Of a stretch of 30,243 bases of DNA, positions 1 through 6,898 are shown piece after piece. Each line of letters opens with the position of its first letter. Within the stretch, counting starts at the first letter, position 1. Under the pieces are notes generated by a model. That model was not told the DNA's origin and ran no database searches. It saw only the letters and a list, made by a program, of their open reading frames with translations. Both the position numbers and the translations under genes were made by a program. The stretch lies in assembly GCA_050732775.1 (NCBI GenBank), contig JBOHRN010000047.1:1-30243 (forward strand), in the 5' to 3' direction. The DNA is from JBOHRN01 sp050732775 (lineage in GTDB: Bacteria; Gemmatimonadota; Gemmatimonadetes; Longimicrobiales; Longimicrobiaceae).

Positions 1-1
1 C

Positions 2-289
2 CCCGCGCCCGATACACCGCTTGGCCCAACGGAGTCCGCGCCGGAAGAGGTGGAGCAGGACGCCAGCCCGGAAGCCGATTTCCCCGCTTGGCTCGAGGGA
101 CCGGGCGAGCCCCCGGCGCCTTCTTCAGCGGCCAGCGCCGGCCCCGGCGCGCTCTCGCAAGCCGCGGACCGGCTTACCGCGCTGGCCGAGCTGCTGCGCG
201 ACGCCGACCCCGCCGAGCTGGCGGCGGACGAGCGCCTCGACCGGACCGATCTGCTCATCGCCGGCATCTTGCTAGCGCGCTCTGAGTGA
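2..289 (+). CDS. C-terminal end of an unidentified protein (5' truncated by window edge)
   Basis: The reading frame is open from the first complete codon to a TGA at 287-289, so this is the last ~95 codons of a gene beginning outside the window. The visible part is rich in Pro, Ala and Glu (a low-complexity, probably disordered linker). It then has a short Leu/Ala/Asp-rich amphipathic stretch ending LIAGILLARSE. No domain is recognisable. Its stop overlaps the GTG start of the next gene by 4 nt, implying co-transcription and translational coupling with the M23-type lipoprotein. A GTG at 50 could be an internal start, but the frame upstream shows no stop, so truncation is the simpler reading. 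Function unknown. Confidence 0.55.
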   Translation, partial: PAPDTPLGPTESAPEEVEQDASPEADFPAWLEGPGEPPAPSSAASAGPGALSQAADRLTALAELLRDADPAELAADERLDRTDLLIAGILLARSE

Positions 290-774
290 CCAGCTGCCGT
301 ACTAGCGCGGTGCTCGCCCTCTTGCTGGCGGTGTCCGGCTGCGCGGTGTCCGGAGCCGCCACGCCGGTCACCCTGGCCTCCCGCTTGAGCGGGTTTATCT
401 GGCCGCTCCCTGTCGAACACGCCGGCTCGGTGACCTCGCAGTACGGACCCCGCTGGGGCCGCCACCACAACGGCCTCGACCTGGACGGCGAGAGTGGCGA
501 CCCGGTTTACGCGACCTCGGCCGGCACGGTCTCGTTCAGCGGGAGCAGACGCGGTTACGGCGAGACGGTGGTGATAGATCACGGCGGCGGGGTCACCACC
601 CTGTACGGTCACCTAGCCACCCGCTACGTACGAAGGGGGCAACGGCTCGCCCGCGCCCAGCCGGTGGGCGCGGTGGGCGCCAGCGGTAACGCCACCGGGC
701 CACACCTTCACTTTGAGGTGGCTTGGGCGGGCTACCCCGTGGACCCCCTGCCGTTACTCCCCCGCCTCCGGTAA
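286..774 (+). CDS. M23-family (LytM-type) metallopeptidase lipoprotein
   Basis: A 162-residue protein with a short hydrophobic leader ending in the lipobox VSGC (Cys at residue 19), so it is predicted to be a lipoprotein. Residues ~45-150 form a LytM/peptidase_M23 domain. The metal ligands are visible as HHNGLDLD (H...D) and GPHLHFEV (HxH), with the YGHL segment between them. The M23 family cleaves peptidoglycan cross-bridges or, when degenerate, regulates amidases. Here all the zinc ligands look intact, so hydrolase activity is plausible. It is short for the family and has no LysM or coiled-coil arm. The GTG start at 286 overlaps the upstream stop (GTGA), which supports this start. It probably closes an operon that begins upstream of the window. 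Confidence 0.85.
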   Translation: MTSCRTSAVLALLLAVSGCAVSGAATPVTLASRLSGFIWPLPVEHAGSVTSQYGPRWGRHHNGLDLDGESGDPVYATSAGTVSFSGSRRGYGETVVIDHGGGVTTLYGHLATRYVRRGQRLARAQPVGAVGASGNATGPHLHFEVAWAGYPVDPLPLLPRLR

Positions 775-780
775 AGTAGT

Positions 781-797
781 TGCACCAAATTGGTGCA
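781..797. promoter_or_regulatory. Perfect 17-bp palindrome, candidate LexA operator
   Basis: TGCACCAAATTGGTGCA is a perfect inverted repeat with 8-bp arms around a single central base. It lies 64 bp before the lexA start and directly abuts the predicted -35 hexamer. The half-site TGCAC/GTGCA resembles the LexA box described for Fibrobacter (TGCNC-N4-GTGCA), although the spacing here is longer. LexA autoregulation is near universal, so this is the natural operator candidate. That it binds LexA is inference. Confidence 0.6.
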
Positions 798-826
798 TTG
801 CCAGGCGGCTGTAACGGGGGTAGATT
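798..826 (+). promoter_or_regulatory. Predicted lexA promoter
   Basis: TTGCCA (798-803), a 17-bp spacer and TAGATT (821-826), followed by G. The -35 matches the consensus at 5 of 6 positions and the -10 at 4 of 6. The predicted start of transcription is near 833, giving a ~28-nt leader before the ATG at 861. Confidence 0.55.
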
Positions 827-860
827 GCATCGGTCTAAACCACCCTTAAAGATAATCTCC

Positions 861-1523
861 ATGCCCCACACGCTCACCCCCAGCGAACGGCGCATCTTCG
901 ACTACCTGGTAAGCTTTCTCAAGCAGAACGGCTACCAGCCCAGTGTCCGCGACATCGGCAAAAAGTTCAAGATCCGCTCCACCAAGTCGGTGGCCGAACA
1001 TCTACAGTCCCTCGCCGACAAGGGGTACATCGAGCGCAGCTCCTCCCGCTCGCGCGGGGTTCGCATCCTGGGGCTGGACCTAGCGCCCGAGGTGGTGACC
1101 GTTCCGTGTTACGGCAAGATCGCCGCCGGCATGCCCGCCCTGCTGCGCGAGAACGTCTCGGACCAGATCGCTCTCGACCGGAAGCTGGCGACGTCACCCG
1201 CCTCCTTCGTCCTTACGGTCAAGGGCGACAGCATGAAAGAGGTGGGCATCCTCGACGGCGACCTGGTGCTCGTGGAACCGGTCTCCGAGGCGGAGATCAA
1301 AAACGGCGAGGTGGTGGCCGCCAGGGTAGAGGGCGAGGCCCTGATCAAACGTTACTTCTCGCGCGGGGGCGAGGTCATCTTGGAGCCGGCCAACGCCGAC
1401 TTCCCCCCCATCCTGGTGCGCGAGCACGAAGACTTCGCCATCCTCGGCCGGGTAGCTGGCGTCTTCCGCCGCCTTCCGGCCCGGACCAAAGCCGGCAAGA
1501 GGGCTGGTAAGCGTAGAGCTTGA
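861..1523 (+). CDS. lexA: LexA repressor
   Basis: A 220-residue SOS repressor and self-cleaving serine protease. The N-terminal winged-helix DNA-binding domain spans ~1-70 (SVRDIGKKF turn, then the KSVAEHLQSL recognition region). The RecA-stimulated cleavage site Ala89-Gly90 lies in KIAAGMP. The S24 peptidase domain has the nucleophile Ser124 in KGDSMKEVGI and the general base Lys163 in ALIKRYF, so all catalytic parts are present. The ATG at 861 aligns with the usual LexA N-terminus; an in-frame extension upstream would run through the predicted promoter and operator. A Lys/Arg-rich tail (KAGKRAGKRRA) extends beyond the usual C-terminus. It is preceded by a palindromic operator candidate and overlaps tadA by 4 nt. 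Confidence 0.96.
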   Translation: MPHTLTPSERRIFDYLVSFLKQNGYQPSVRDIGKKFKIRSTKSVAEHLQSLADKGYIERSSSRSRGVRILGLDLAPEVVTVPCYGKIAAGMPALLRENVSDQIALDRKLATSPASFVLTVKGDSMKEVGILDGDLVLVEPVSEAEIKNGEVVAARVEGEALIKRYFSRGGEVILEPANADFPPILVREHEDFAILGRVAGVFRRLPARTKAGKRAGKRRA

Positions 1524-1981
1524 GGGCCGGGGACGAACAGTGGATGGTGCGGGCGCTAGCTCAGGCCCGCCTCGCCCGGGATCAGGGCGAAGTACCGGTG
1601 GGAGCGTTGATGGTGCGGAGCGGAGAAGAGATCGCCGCCACCCACAACCTTACCCATACCAGGCAAGATCCCGCCGCCCACGCCGAACTGCTAGCCATCC
1701 GCGAGGCCGCCGGAGTCACCGGCCACCGGCGGCTCCTGGACTGTACCCTGTACGTGACCCTGGAGCCGTGCGCCATGTGCGCGGGGGCCGTTGTTCTCGC
1801 CCGCATTCCGCGGCTGGTGTTTGCAGCCCGCGACGGTAAGTCGGGCATGTGCGGCTCGCTCGACAATCTGGTCCAGGACCCCCGTCTCAACCACCGGGTG
1901 GAGCTGACCACGGGAGTTCTAGCCGAAGAGTCGGGCGAGCTGCTGCGGGAATTTTTCCGGGCGCGGCGGGGAGACGCTTAA
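1520..1981 (+). CDS. tadA: tRNA-specific adenosine deaminase
   Basis: A 153-residue cytidine/deoxycytidylate deaminase-fold enzyme that converts A34 to inosine in tRNA-Arg(ACG). The zinc site is complete: His54 with catalytic Glu56 in HAELLA, and Cys84/Cys87 in PCAMC. The N-terminal GEVPVGALM motif and the later FAARDGKSG segment are typical of TadA. The start is the TTG at 1520: an in-frame stop at 1514 precludes anything further upstream, and a later ATG at 1544 would cut off the conserved DEQWM region. It overlaps the lexA stop by 4 nt, so it is probably translated from the lexA mRNA. Its TAA shares a TTAA with the stop of the convergent antiporter gene. Confidence 0.94.
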   Translation: MRAGDEQWMVRALAQARLARDQGEVPVGALMVRSGEEIAATHNLTHTRQDPAAHAELLAIREAAGVTGHRRLLDCTLYVTLEPCAMCAGAVVLARIPRLVFAARDGKSGMCGSLDNLVQDPRLNHRVELTTGVLAEESGELLREFFRARRGDA

Positions 1982-3948
1982 AGGGCCCCCGCCGCCGCCC
2001 TTTCTTCCCCGGCTTTGGTCACCGGGGGTTGCTCCTCCACCGGGCGGCCGAACAAGCGCAGTACCCCCCACAGCACCAGCGTCGCCAGCCCCAACGAGAG
2101 CCACGGGCTCACGCCGAAGGCGGTGGGGATGTCGCCCAAGATCATGCCTACCCCGGCCACCAGCAGAGCGTAGGGTAGTTGGGTACGTACGTGGTCCATA
2201 TGGTCGCACGCCGAGGCCGTGGAGCTGAGCACGGTGGTGTCCGAGATCGGCGAGCAGTGGTCCCCGAAGATGGCCCCCGCCAGCACCGACGAGGTCACCC
2301 CCAGGAGAATGGTGTAGCCGCCGCCCGCGCTCAGGTCCTGGGCCACCGCCAGAGCCGCGCCGAGCGGAATCACCAGGGGGATGAGGATGGCCATGGTACC
2401 CCACGAGGTCCCGGTGGCGAAGGAGATGCCGGCGGCGATGGCGAACACCAGCACCGGCAGGAGCGTAGCCGGGATGGTCCCCGCCAGCACCGTGCTGATG
2501 TAGCTCGCGGTTCCCAGCGCGTCGGTCACCTCCTTGAGAGACCACGCCAGGGTCAGCACCACCATCGCCAGGACCATCGCCCGCAAGCCCCCCAGCCACG
2601 CCTCCATCGCCTGTTGGACCGAGAGCAGGCGCTGGGCTAGCGACATTCCGATCGCCACCACGCAGCCGATCAACGCCCCCCAAAGGAGGGTACTGAAGGG
2701 GTCGGACGCGCCGATAATATCGCGCAGGGGGTGCTCTCCCGGCCCCAGCGCCGCCCGTCCGCTGGTGTAGAGGCCGATCAGCACGGTGAGTACCAGCGCC
2801 ATCACCGGCGCCGCCGAGTTGATCCAACGGTGCGCGACGCCGGGCACCGGCTCCATGGCACCGCTCTCGGTATCGGTCATGAGGGAAGCACCGGGCCGGC
2901 TCAACCCGCCCCCCGAGGCGGCCCGGCGTTCGGCAGTGAGCATGGGGCCCAGGTCGCGGCCCGTCCAGATAATCAGGAAGACCAGCACCAGGGCCAAGAG
3001 GGGGTAAAAGCGGTAGGGGATGGAATCCAAGAACACGTTGAAGGCGCTCATCTCCGCCAGCCGGGCGGAGAGGTCGGGGTCGGCCGCCGCCACCCGCTCC
3101 GAGGCGGTGGCGAGTCCGTCCGAAATGAGGGAGATCTCGTAACCCACCCAGGTCGAAACAAAGGCGATACTCGCCACCGGCGCCGAGGTGGAGTCGACCA
3201 GGTACGAAAGTTTCTCGCGCGATACCCTGAGCCGGTCGGTCACCGGCCGCATGGTGTTTCCCACGATCAAGGTGTTGGCGTAGTCGTCGAAAAAGATCAC
3301 CAGCCCTTGGAGGTAGGTGGCCAACAGGCCCCGGCGCCTGTTGCTGGCGAAGCCGGCGATCGCTTCCACCACGCCGTGCATACCCCCGTTCTTTGCCATT
3401 ACCCCCACCATCCCCCCGATCAGCATGGAAAAAAGGAGGATGGAGGCGTTGCTGGGGTCGGAGATGGCAGGGAGTATAAAGGTGTCGATGGAGCGTAGCA
3501 GGGAACCGAGGGGGTTGAAGCCGGTCCAGAGGAAGGCACCCAGCCACACCCCCGCAAAGAGGGAGATCACCACCTCCTTGAAGATCAGGGCCAGGGCGAT
3601 GGCCATAAGGGGCGGGACCACCGAGGTCCATCCCGGCAGGAGGGTGGCGTCGTAACGGGCGGCGCCAGCCGGCGTGGCCACCAAGAGCGGGAGGTCGGCG
3701 CCCGAGCGCACCGTGAGCCCCGGGATCTCGCTGCCGCCGGGCGGGAGCGTATCGACCGCCAGCAGCTCGCCGCGGGCGCTCCGCACCACCACCGGTACCG
3801 GCCCGGGAGCGCCGGGGAGGTTCACGGTGAGTTTGAAGGGGTTTCCCCCTACCACGGCGGCCGGGCCCTCCACCTCGGGCACGAGCCGCTCCTGGGCCGT
3901 GAGCGGAGCGGCCAAGGCGGTGAGCAGCAGGGCTAGGGCGCGGATCAT
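1978..3948 (-). CDS. NhaC-family Na+/H+ antiporter with a secreted N-terminal domain
   Basis: A 656-residue membrane protein. The C-terminal ~530 residues carry many hydrophobic helices with NhaC/ion-transporter features such as GGMVGVMAKNGG, FFDDYANTLIVGNTMRP, STSAPVASIAF, and FATGTSWGTMAIL near GDHCSPISDTTVLSS. These antiporters exchange cytoplasmic Na+ for H+ or an organic counter-ion. The oddity is the front: a cleavable-looking signal sequence (MIRALALLLTALAAPLTAQE) and ~85 residues resembling a small beta-rich extracytoplasmic domain precede the first transport helix. The ATG at 3948 is chosen because the signal peptide starts there and a predicted promoter lies just upstream. The frame stays open further upstream through pyrR, but that stretch is only antisense shadow. 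The exact exchanged substrate is unknown. Confidence 0.88.
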   Translation of the reverse strand: MIRALALLLTALAAPLTAQERLVPEVEGPAAVVGGNPFKLTVNLPGAPGPVPVVVRSARGELLAVDTLPPGGSEIPGLTVRSGADLPLLVATPAGAARYDATLLPGWTSVVPPLMAIALALIFKEVVISLFAGVWLGAFLWTGFNPLGSLLRSIDTFILPAISDPSNASILLFSMLIGGMVGVMAKNGGMHGVVEAIAGFASNRRRGLLATYLQGLVIFFDDYANTLIVGNTMRPVTDRLRVSREKLSYLVDSTSAPVASIAFVSTWVGYEISLISDGLATASERVAAADPDLSARLAEMSAFNVFLDSIPYRFYPLLALVLVFLIIWTGRDLGPMLTAERRAASGGGLSRPGASLMTDTESGAMEPVPGVAHRWINSAAPVMALVLTVLIGLYTSGRAALGPGEHPLRDIIGASDPFSTLLWGALIGCVVAIGMSLAQRLLSVQQAMEAWLGGLRAMVLAMVVLTLAWSLKEVTDALGTASYISTVLAGTIPATLLPVLVFAIAAGISFATGTSWGTMAILIPLVIPLGAALAVAQDLSAGGGYTILLGVTSSVLAGAIFGDHCSPISDTTVLSSTASACDHMDHVRTQLPYALLVAGVGMILGDIPTAFGVSPWLSLGLATLVLWGVLRLFGRPVEEQPPVTKAGEERAAAGAL

Positions 3949-3985
3949 GGGCGTGACCAAGCGTGAACGGTAGCGGAAGGGCGCC

Positions 3986-4014
3986 AAGGTACGGTGCGGG
4001 CGGTGGCGTGTAAA
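3986..4014 (-). promoter_or_regulatory. Predicted promoter of the nhaC-family gene
   Basis: On the minus strand, TTTACA (4014-4009), a 17-bp spacer and TACCTT (3991-3986) followed by G. It drives the antiporter with a leader of ~30 nt and sits back-to-back with the pyrR promoter in the 144-bp divergent intergenic region. Confidence 0.5.
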
Positions 4015-4028
4015 GTTGCGCCGTTTCG

Positions 4029-4058
4029 TTGACAGTGAACCGGGGCGGGCGCTATCGT
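4029..4058 (+). promoter_or_regulatory. Predicted promoter of the pyr operon
   Basis: A perfect TTGACA (4029-4034), an 18-bp spacer and TATCGT (4053-4058). Transcription is predicted to begin near 4065, leaving only about 28 nt before the ATG at 4093. This places the alternative GTG at 4057 inside the -10 element and argues against it as the pyrR start. Confidence 0.55.
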
Positions 4059-4092
4059 GAAGCTCGCTGACCACAGTTACGCCCAGGCCGAG

Positions 4093-4647
4093 ATGACAGA
4101 AGCCGAACGCCGTCGAGTGCTGGACACCGGCGCCGTGCAGGAAGCCCTCGGGCGCATGGCCGCCGAGCTCGAGAGCGAAGCTGGCCGGGGGGCCGACCTG
4201 GCGCTCATGGGCGTCCACCGGCGGGGCGTGGAGCTGGCCTCGCGCCTGGCCGCCGAGCTGGGCGAGCGCCGGGGGCGCCCGGTGCCCCTGGGCACGCTCG
4301 ACATCACTCTGTACCGCGACGACCTCATGCAGATCGGTCCCCGGCCGGTGGTGGGTGAGACCCGGCTCCCCGAGGGGGGGGTAGACGGCCGGCCGGTGGT
4401 GATAGTGGACGACGTTCTCTTCACCGGCCGCACCGTGCGCGCGGCCTTGGACGAACTGGCCGACTTCGGGCGCCCCTCCCGCACCATCCTGTGCGTACTC
4501 ATCGACCGGGGCGGGCGGGAGTTGCCGATCCACGCCGACGTGGTGGGAGAGAAGATCGACGTGCCCGAGGGGTGGATGGTCGAGGTGGCCGTGCCCGAAA
4601 TGGACGGCGGCTTGGGCGTCGACCTGGTTAAGCGGACCGGAGAGTGA
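4093..4647 (+). CDS. pyrR: PyrR bifunctional pyrimidine regulator / uracil phosphoribosyltransferase
   Basis: A 184-residue protein of the type I phosphoribosyltransferase fold. LDITLYRDDL and the 13-residue PRPP loop VVIVDDVLFTGRT (about 102-114) are diagnostic, as are DFGRPS and LIDRGGRELPI near the C-terminus. In Bacillus PyrR binds pyr mRNA in response to UMP/UTP and has weak UPRTase activity. I chose ATG 4093 over GTG 4057: the length then matches the ~180-residue family, and the GTG lies in the predicted -10 box. It heads the operon and overlaps pyrB by 4 nt (GTGA). The short leader shows no room for a classic attenuator, so its regulatory mode here is uncertain. Confidence 0.93.
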   Translation: MTEAERRRVLDTGAVQEALGRMAAELESEAGRGADLALMGVHRRGVELASRLAAELGERRGRPVPLGTLDITLYRDDLMQIGPRPVVGETRLPEGGVDGRPVVIVDDVLFTGRTVRAALDELADFGRPSRTILCVLIDRGGRELPIHADVVGEKIDVPEGWMVEVAVPEMDGGLGVDLVKRTGE

Positions 4648-5615
4648 GCAATCCCGCTCCCTACCTCGGCAAAGACCTGCTCGGGCTGGCCGGCCTCTCC
4701 CGGGCGCAGATCGAGGGTATCCTCGACACCGCCGAGCCCTTCAAGGAGATCAGCGAACGGGCCATCAAGAAGGTCCCGGTCCTGCGGGGCAACACCATCG
4801 TCAACGCTTTTTTCGAAGACTCCACCCGCACTCGCGTTTCCTTCGAATTCGCGGAGAAGCGCCTCTCGGCCGACACCGTCAACATCTCTTCCACCGGCTC
4901 CTCGGTGCAAAAGGGAGAAACCCTGGTAGACACCGCCCGTAACCTGGAAGCGATGCGCATCGACATGGTGGTGGTGCGACACGCCTCCTCCGGGGCGGCC
5001 CGCTTCCTGGCCGAGCGCATCGCCTCCAACGTGGTCAACGCGGGCGACGGCCGGAACGAGCACCCCACCCAGGCCCTGCTCGACCTGCTCACCATCCGCG
5101 ACCAACTGGGCCGTGTGGAGGGGCTCAGGGTATGCCTGGTGGGCGACGTGCTCCACTCCCGGGTGGCCCGCTCCAACATCTGGGGGTTGCGCGAACTGGG
5201 AGCCGAAGTGGCCGTGTGCGGCCCGCTTACGCTCCTGCCGCGCGACGTGGCCCAGATGGGGGTCACGGTCTTCCGGCGCGTGGAGGAGGCCATCGAGTGG
5301 GCCGACGTGCTCAACGTGCTCCGGCTTCAACTCGAACGCATGAAGGCGGGCTTCATCCCCTCCCTGCGCGAATACAACCGGGTATTCGGGGTGTCGCGGA
5401 CGCGGCTGGAGCAGGCCCCGCGCGACGTCCTGATCCTCCATCCGGGACCGGTAAACCGCGGGGTCGAGATAGACTCCGACGTGGCCGACGGCCCTCAATC
5501 GGTGATTCTGCGACAGGTTACCAACGGGGTGGCGGTGCGCATGGCCGTGCTCTACCTGTTGGCCGGAGGGAAGCCCGAGCAGGCCGAGGCCGCCAAGACG
5601 GAAGCGAGGTCATGA
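4644..5615 (+). CDS. pyrB: Aspartate carbamoyltransferase catalytic subunit
   Basis: A 323-residue ATCase catalytic chain, which forms carbamoyl-aspartate from carbamoyl phosphate and aspartate in the second step of UMP synthesis. The carbamoyl-phosphate loop FEDSTRTRVSFE (residues 57-68) is intact, as are the SSVQKGE loop, HPTQALLD, and the C-terminal HPGPVNRGVEI aspartate-site segment. The length is normal. The GTG start overlaps the pyrR stop and the stop overlaps the pyrC ATG (ATGA), typical of tight translational coupling. No pyrI regulatory subunit is visible nearby. Uracil salvage (upp) is encoded separately in the middle of the window. Confidence 0.97.
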   Translation: MSNPAPYLGKDLLGLAGLSRAQIEGILDTAEPFKEISERAIKKVPVLRGNTIVNAFFEDSTRTRVSFEFAEKRLSADTVNISSTGSSVQKGETLVDTARNLEAMRIDMVVVRHASSGAARFLAERIASNVVNAGDGRNEHPTQALLDLLTIRDQLGRVEGLRVCLVGDVLHSRVARSNIWGLRELGAEVAVCGPLTLLPRDVAQMGVTVFRRVEEAIEWADVLNVLRLQLERMKAGFIPSLREYNRVFGVSRTRLEQAPRDVLILHPGPVNRGVEIDSDVADGPQSVILRQVTNGVAVRMAVLYLLAGGKPEQAEAAKTEARS

Positions 5616-6898
5616 GAGCGCTGCTGCTACGCGGTGGACGGGTGGTGGATCCCTCCCAGCAGCTCGACGCCCGCGTCGACGTGCTCCTCTCCGGCGGCGC
5701 CGTGGCCGAACTGGGAGAGGGCCTCGACGCGCCCGGCGACGCCGAGGTGATCGACCTGGACGGGCTGCTTGTCTGTCCGGGACTCATCGATGTGCACGTC
5801 CACCTGCGCGAACCGGGCGGAGAGCACAAGGAGACCATCGCCAGCGGCTCGCGGGCGGCGGCCGCCGGCGGCTTCACCTCGGTGGTGGCGATGCCCAACA
5901 CCGACCCCCCCATCGACGACCCGGCGGCGGTAGGGTTCGTGCTCGCTCAGGGGCTCCGCTCGGGCGGGGCCAGGGTATACCCCAGCGGCACCATCACGGT
6001 GGGCCGCCGCGGCGGGCAGATGGCCGAGATCGGGGAGCTGGTGGCGGCGGGGGCGGTGACCGTGACCGACGACGGCTCTCCGGTACCGGACTCCGGCGTG
6101 ATGCGTTCGGTCTTGGAGTACGCGGGCAGCTTTCAGGTGCCGGTGTCGGTCCACTGCGAGGAGCTTTCCCTCTCTCGCAACGGTTCGATGAACGAGGGCA
6201 TCATCTCCACCCGGCTGGGACTCACGGGCGTCCCCAACGCGGCCGAGGACGTGATGATCTCGCGCGACCTCATGCTGGCCGAACTGACCGGCGGACGGCT
6301 GCACGTGCAGCACGTCTCCACCGCCCGCGGGGTGGAGATGATCCGAGCGGCCAAACAGCGGGGGGTGAGGGTTACGGCCGAGGCCACCCCCCACCACCTG
6401 GCCCTGACCGAGGAGGCGGTGGATGGTTACCGGACCGAGGCCAAGATGAACCCGCCCCTGCGGACCGCGGCCGACCGGGCGGCGGTTAGGGAGGGGGTGT
6501 GCGATGGTACCCTTGACCTCATCGCCACCGACCACGCGCCCCACCACTACGACGAGAAGGAACGCGCCTTCGAGGACGCCCCCTTCGGGGTGGTGGGGCT
6601 CGAGACCGCGGTCGGGGTGGTGATGACCGAGCTGGTCCACCCCGGCCACCTGGCCCTGACCGGGCTGGTGGAGCGGATGAGCCACGCTCCGGCCCGTGGC
6701 TTCTCCCTGCCCGGCGGCACCCTGGCGGTGGGTTCGCCCGCCGACCTGACCGTCATCGACCCGGAGCTCGAGTGGACGGTCGAGCCCGAGAGGTTCTTGT
6801 CGCTCAGCCGGAACACCCCTTTCGCCGGGTGGAAGCTCAAGGGGCGGGCGGTGCGCACCGTGGTGGGCGGCCGCACCATCTGGGAAATCGACGACTGA
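5612..6898 (+). CDS. pyrC: Dihydroorotase (class I)
   Basis: A 428-residue amidohydrolase that cyclises carbamoyl-aspartate to dihydroorotate. Metal-site motifs are in order: DVHVHLREPG (His62, His64, Arg66), the TDDG segment (Asp153/154), His181 in VHCEE, His234 in HVQHVS and Asp307 in IATDHAPHH. The substrate-contacting KMNPPLR is also present. The length and the DD metal-bridging segment fit the class I (long) type that often works beside pyrB in one operon. The start is the ATG overlapping the pyrB stop. Its TGA overlaps the following ATG by one base. No defect is seen. Confidence 0.96.
   Translation: MRALLLRGGRVVDPSQQLDARVDVLLSGGAVAELGEGLDAPGDAEVIDLDGLLVCPGLIDVHVHLREPGGEHKETIASGSRAAAAGGFTSVVAMPNTDPPIDDPAAVGFVLAQGLRSGGARVYPSGTITVGRRGGQMAEIGELVAAGAVTVTDDGSPVPDSGVMRSVLEYAGSFQVPVSVHCEELSLSRNGSMNEGIISTRLGLTGVPNAAEDVMISRDLMLAELTGGRLHVQHVSTARGVEMIRAAKQRGVRVTAEATPHHLALTEEAVDGYRTEAKMNPPLRTAADRAAVREGVCDGTLDLIATDHAPHHYDEKERAFEDAPFGVVGLETAVGVVMTELVHPGHLALTGLVERMSHAPARGFSLPGGTLAVGSPADLTVIDPELEWTVEPERFLSLSRNTPFAGWKLKGRAVRTVVGGRTIWEIDD

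Noticed and set aside
1919..3631. 570-residue minus-strand frame inside the antiporter gene
   Set aside because: Frame-shifted shadow of the antiporter; Gly/Arg/Pro-rich with no domain. High-GC coding DNA commonly opens such frames.
4057..4092. GTG start for pyrR at 4057
   Set aside because: It falls within the predicted -10 element, and the resulting 12-residue extension has no counterpart in the family.
3949..4533. N-terminal extension of the antiporter frame upstream of 3948, giving an 851-residue protein
   Set aside because: It runs antisense through pyrR with shadow composition, precedes a clear signal peptide, and would start upstream of the predicted promoter.
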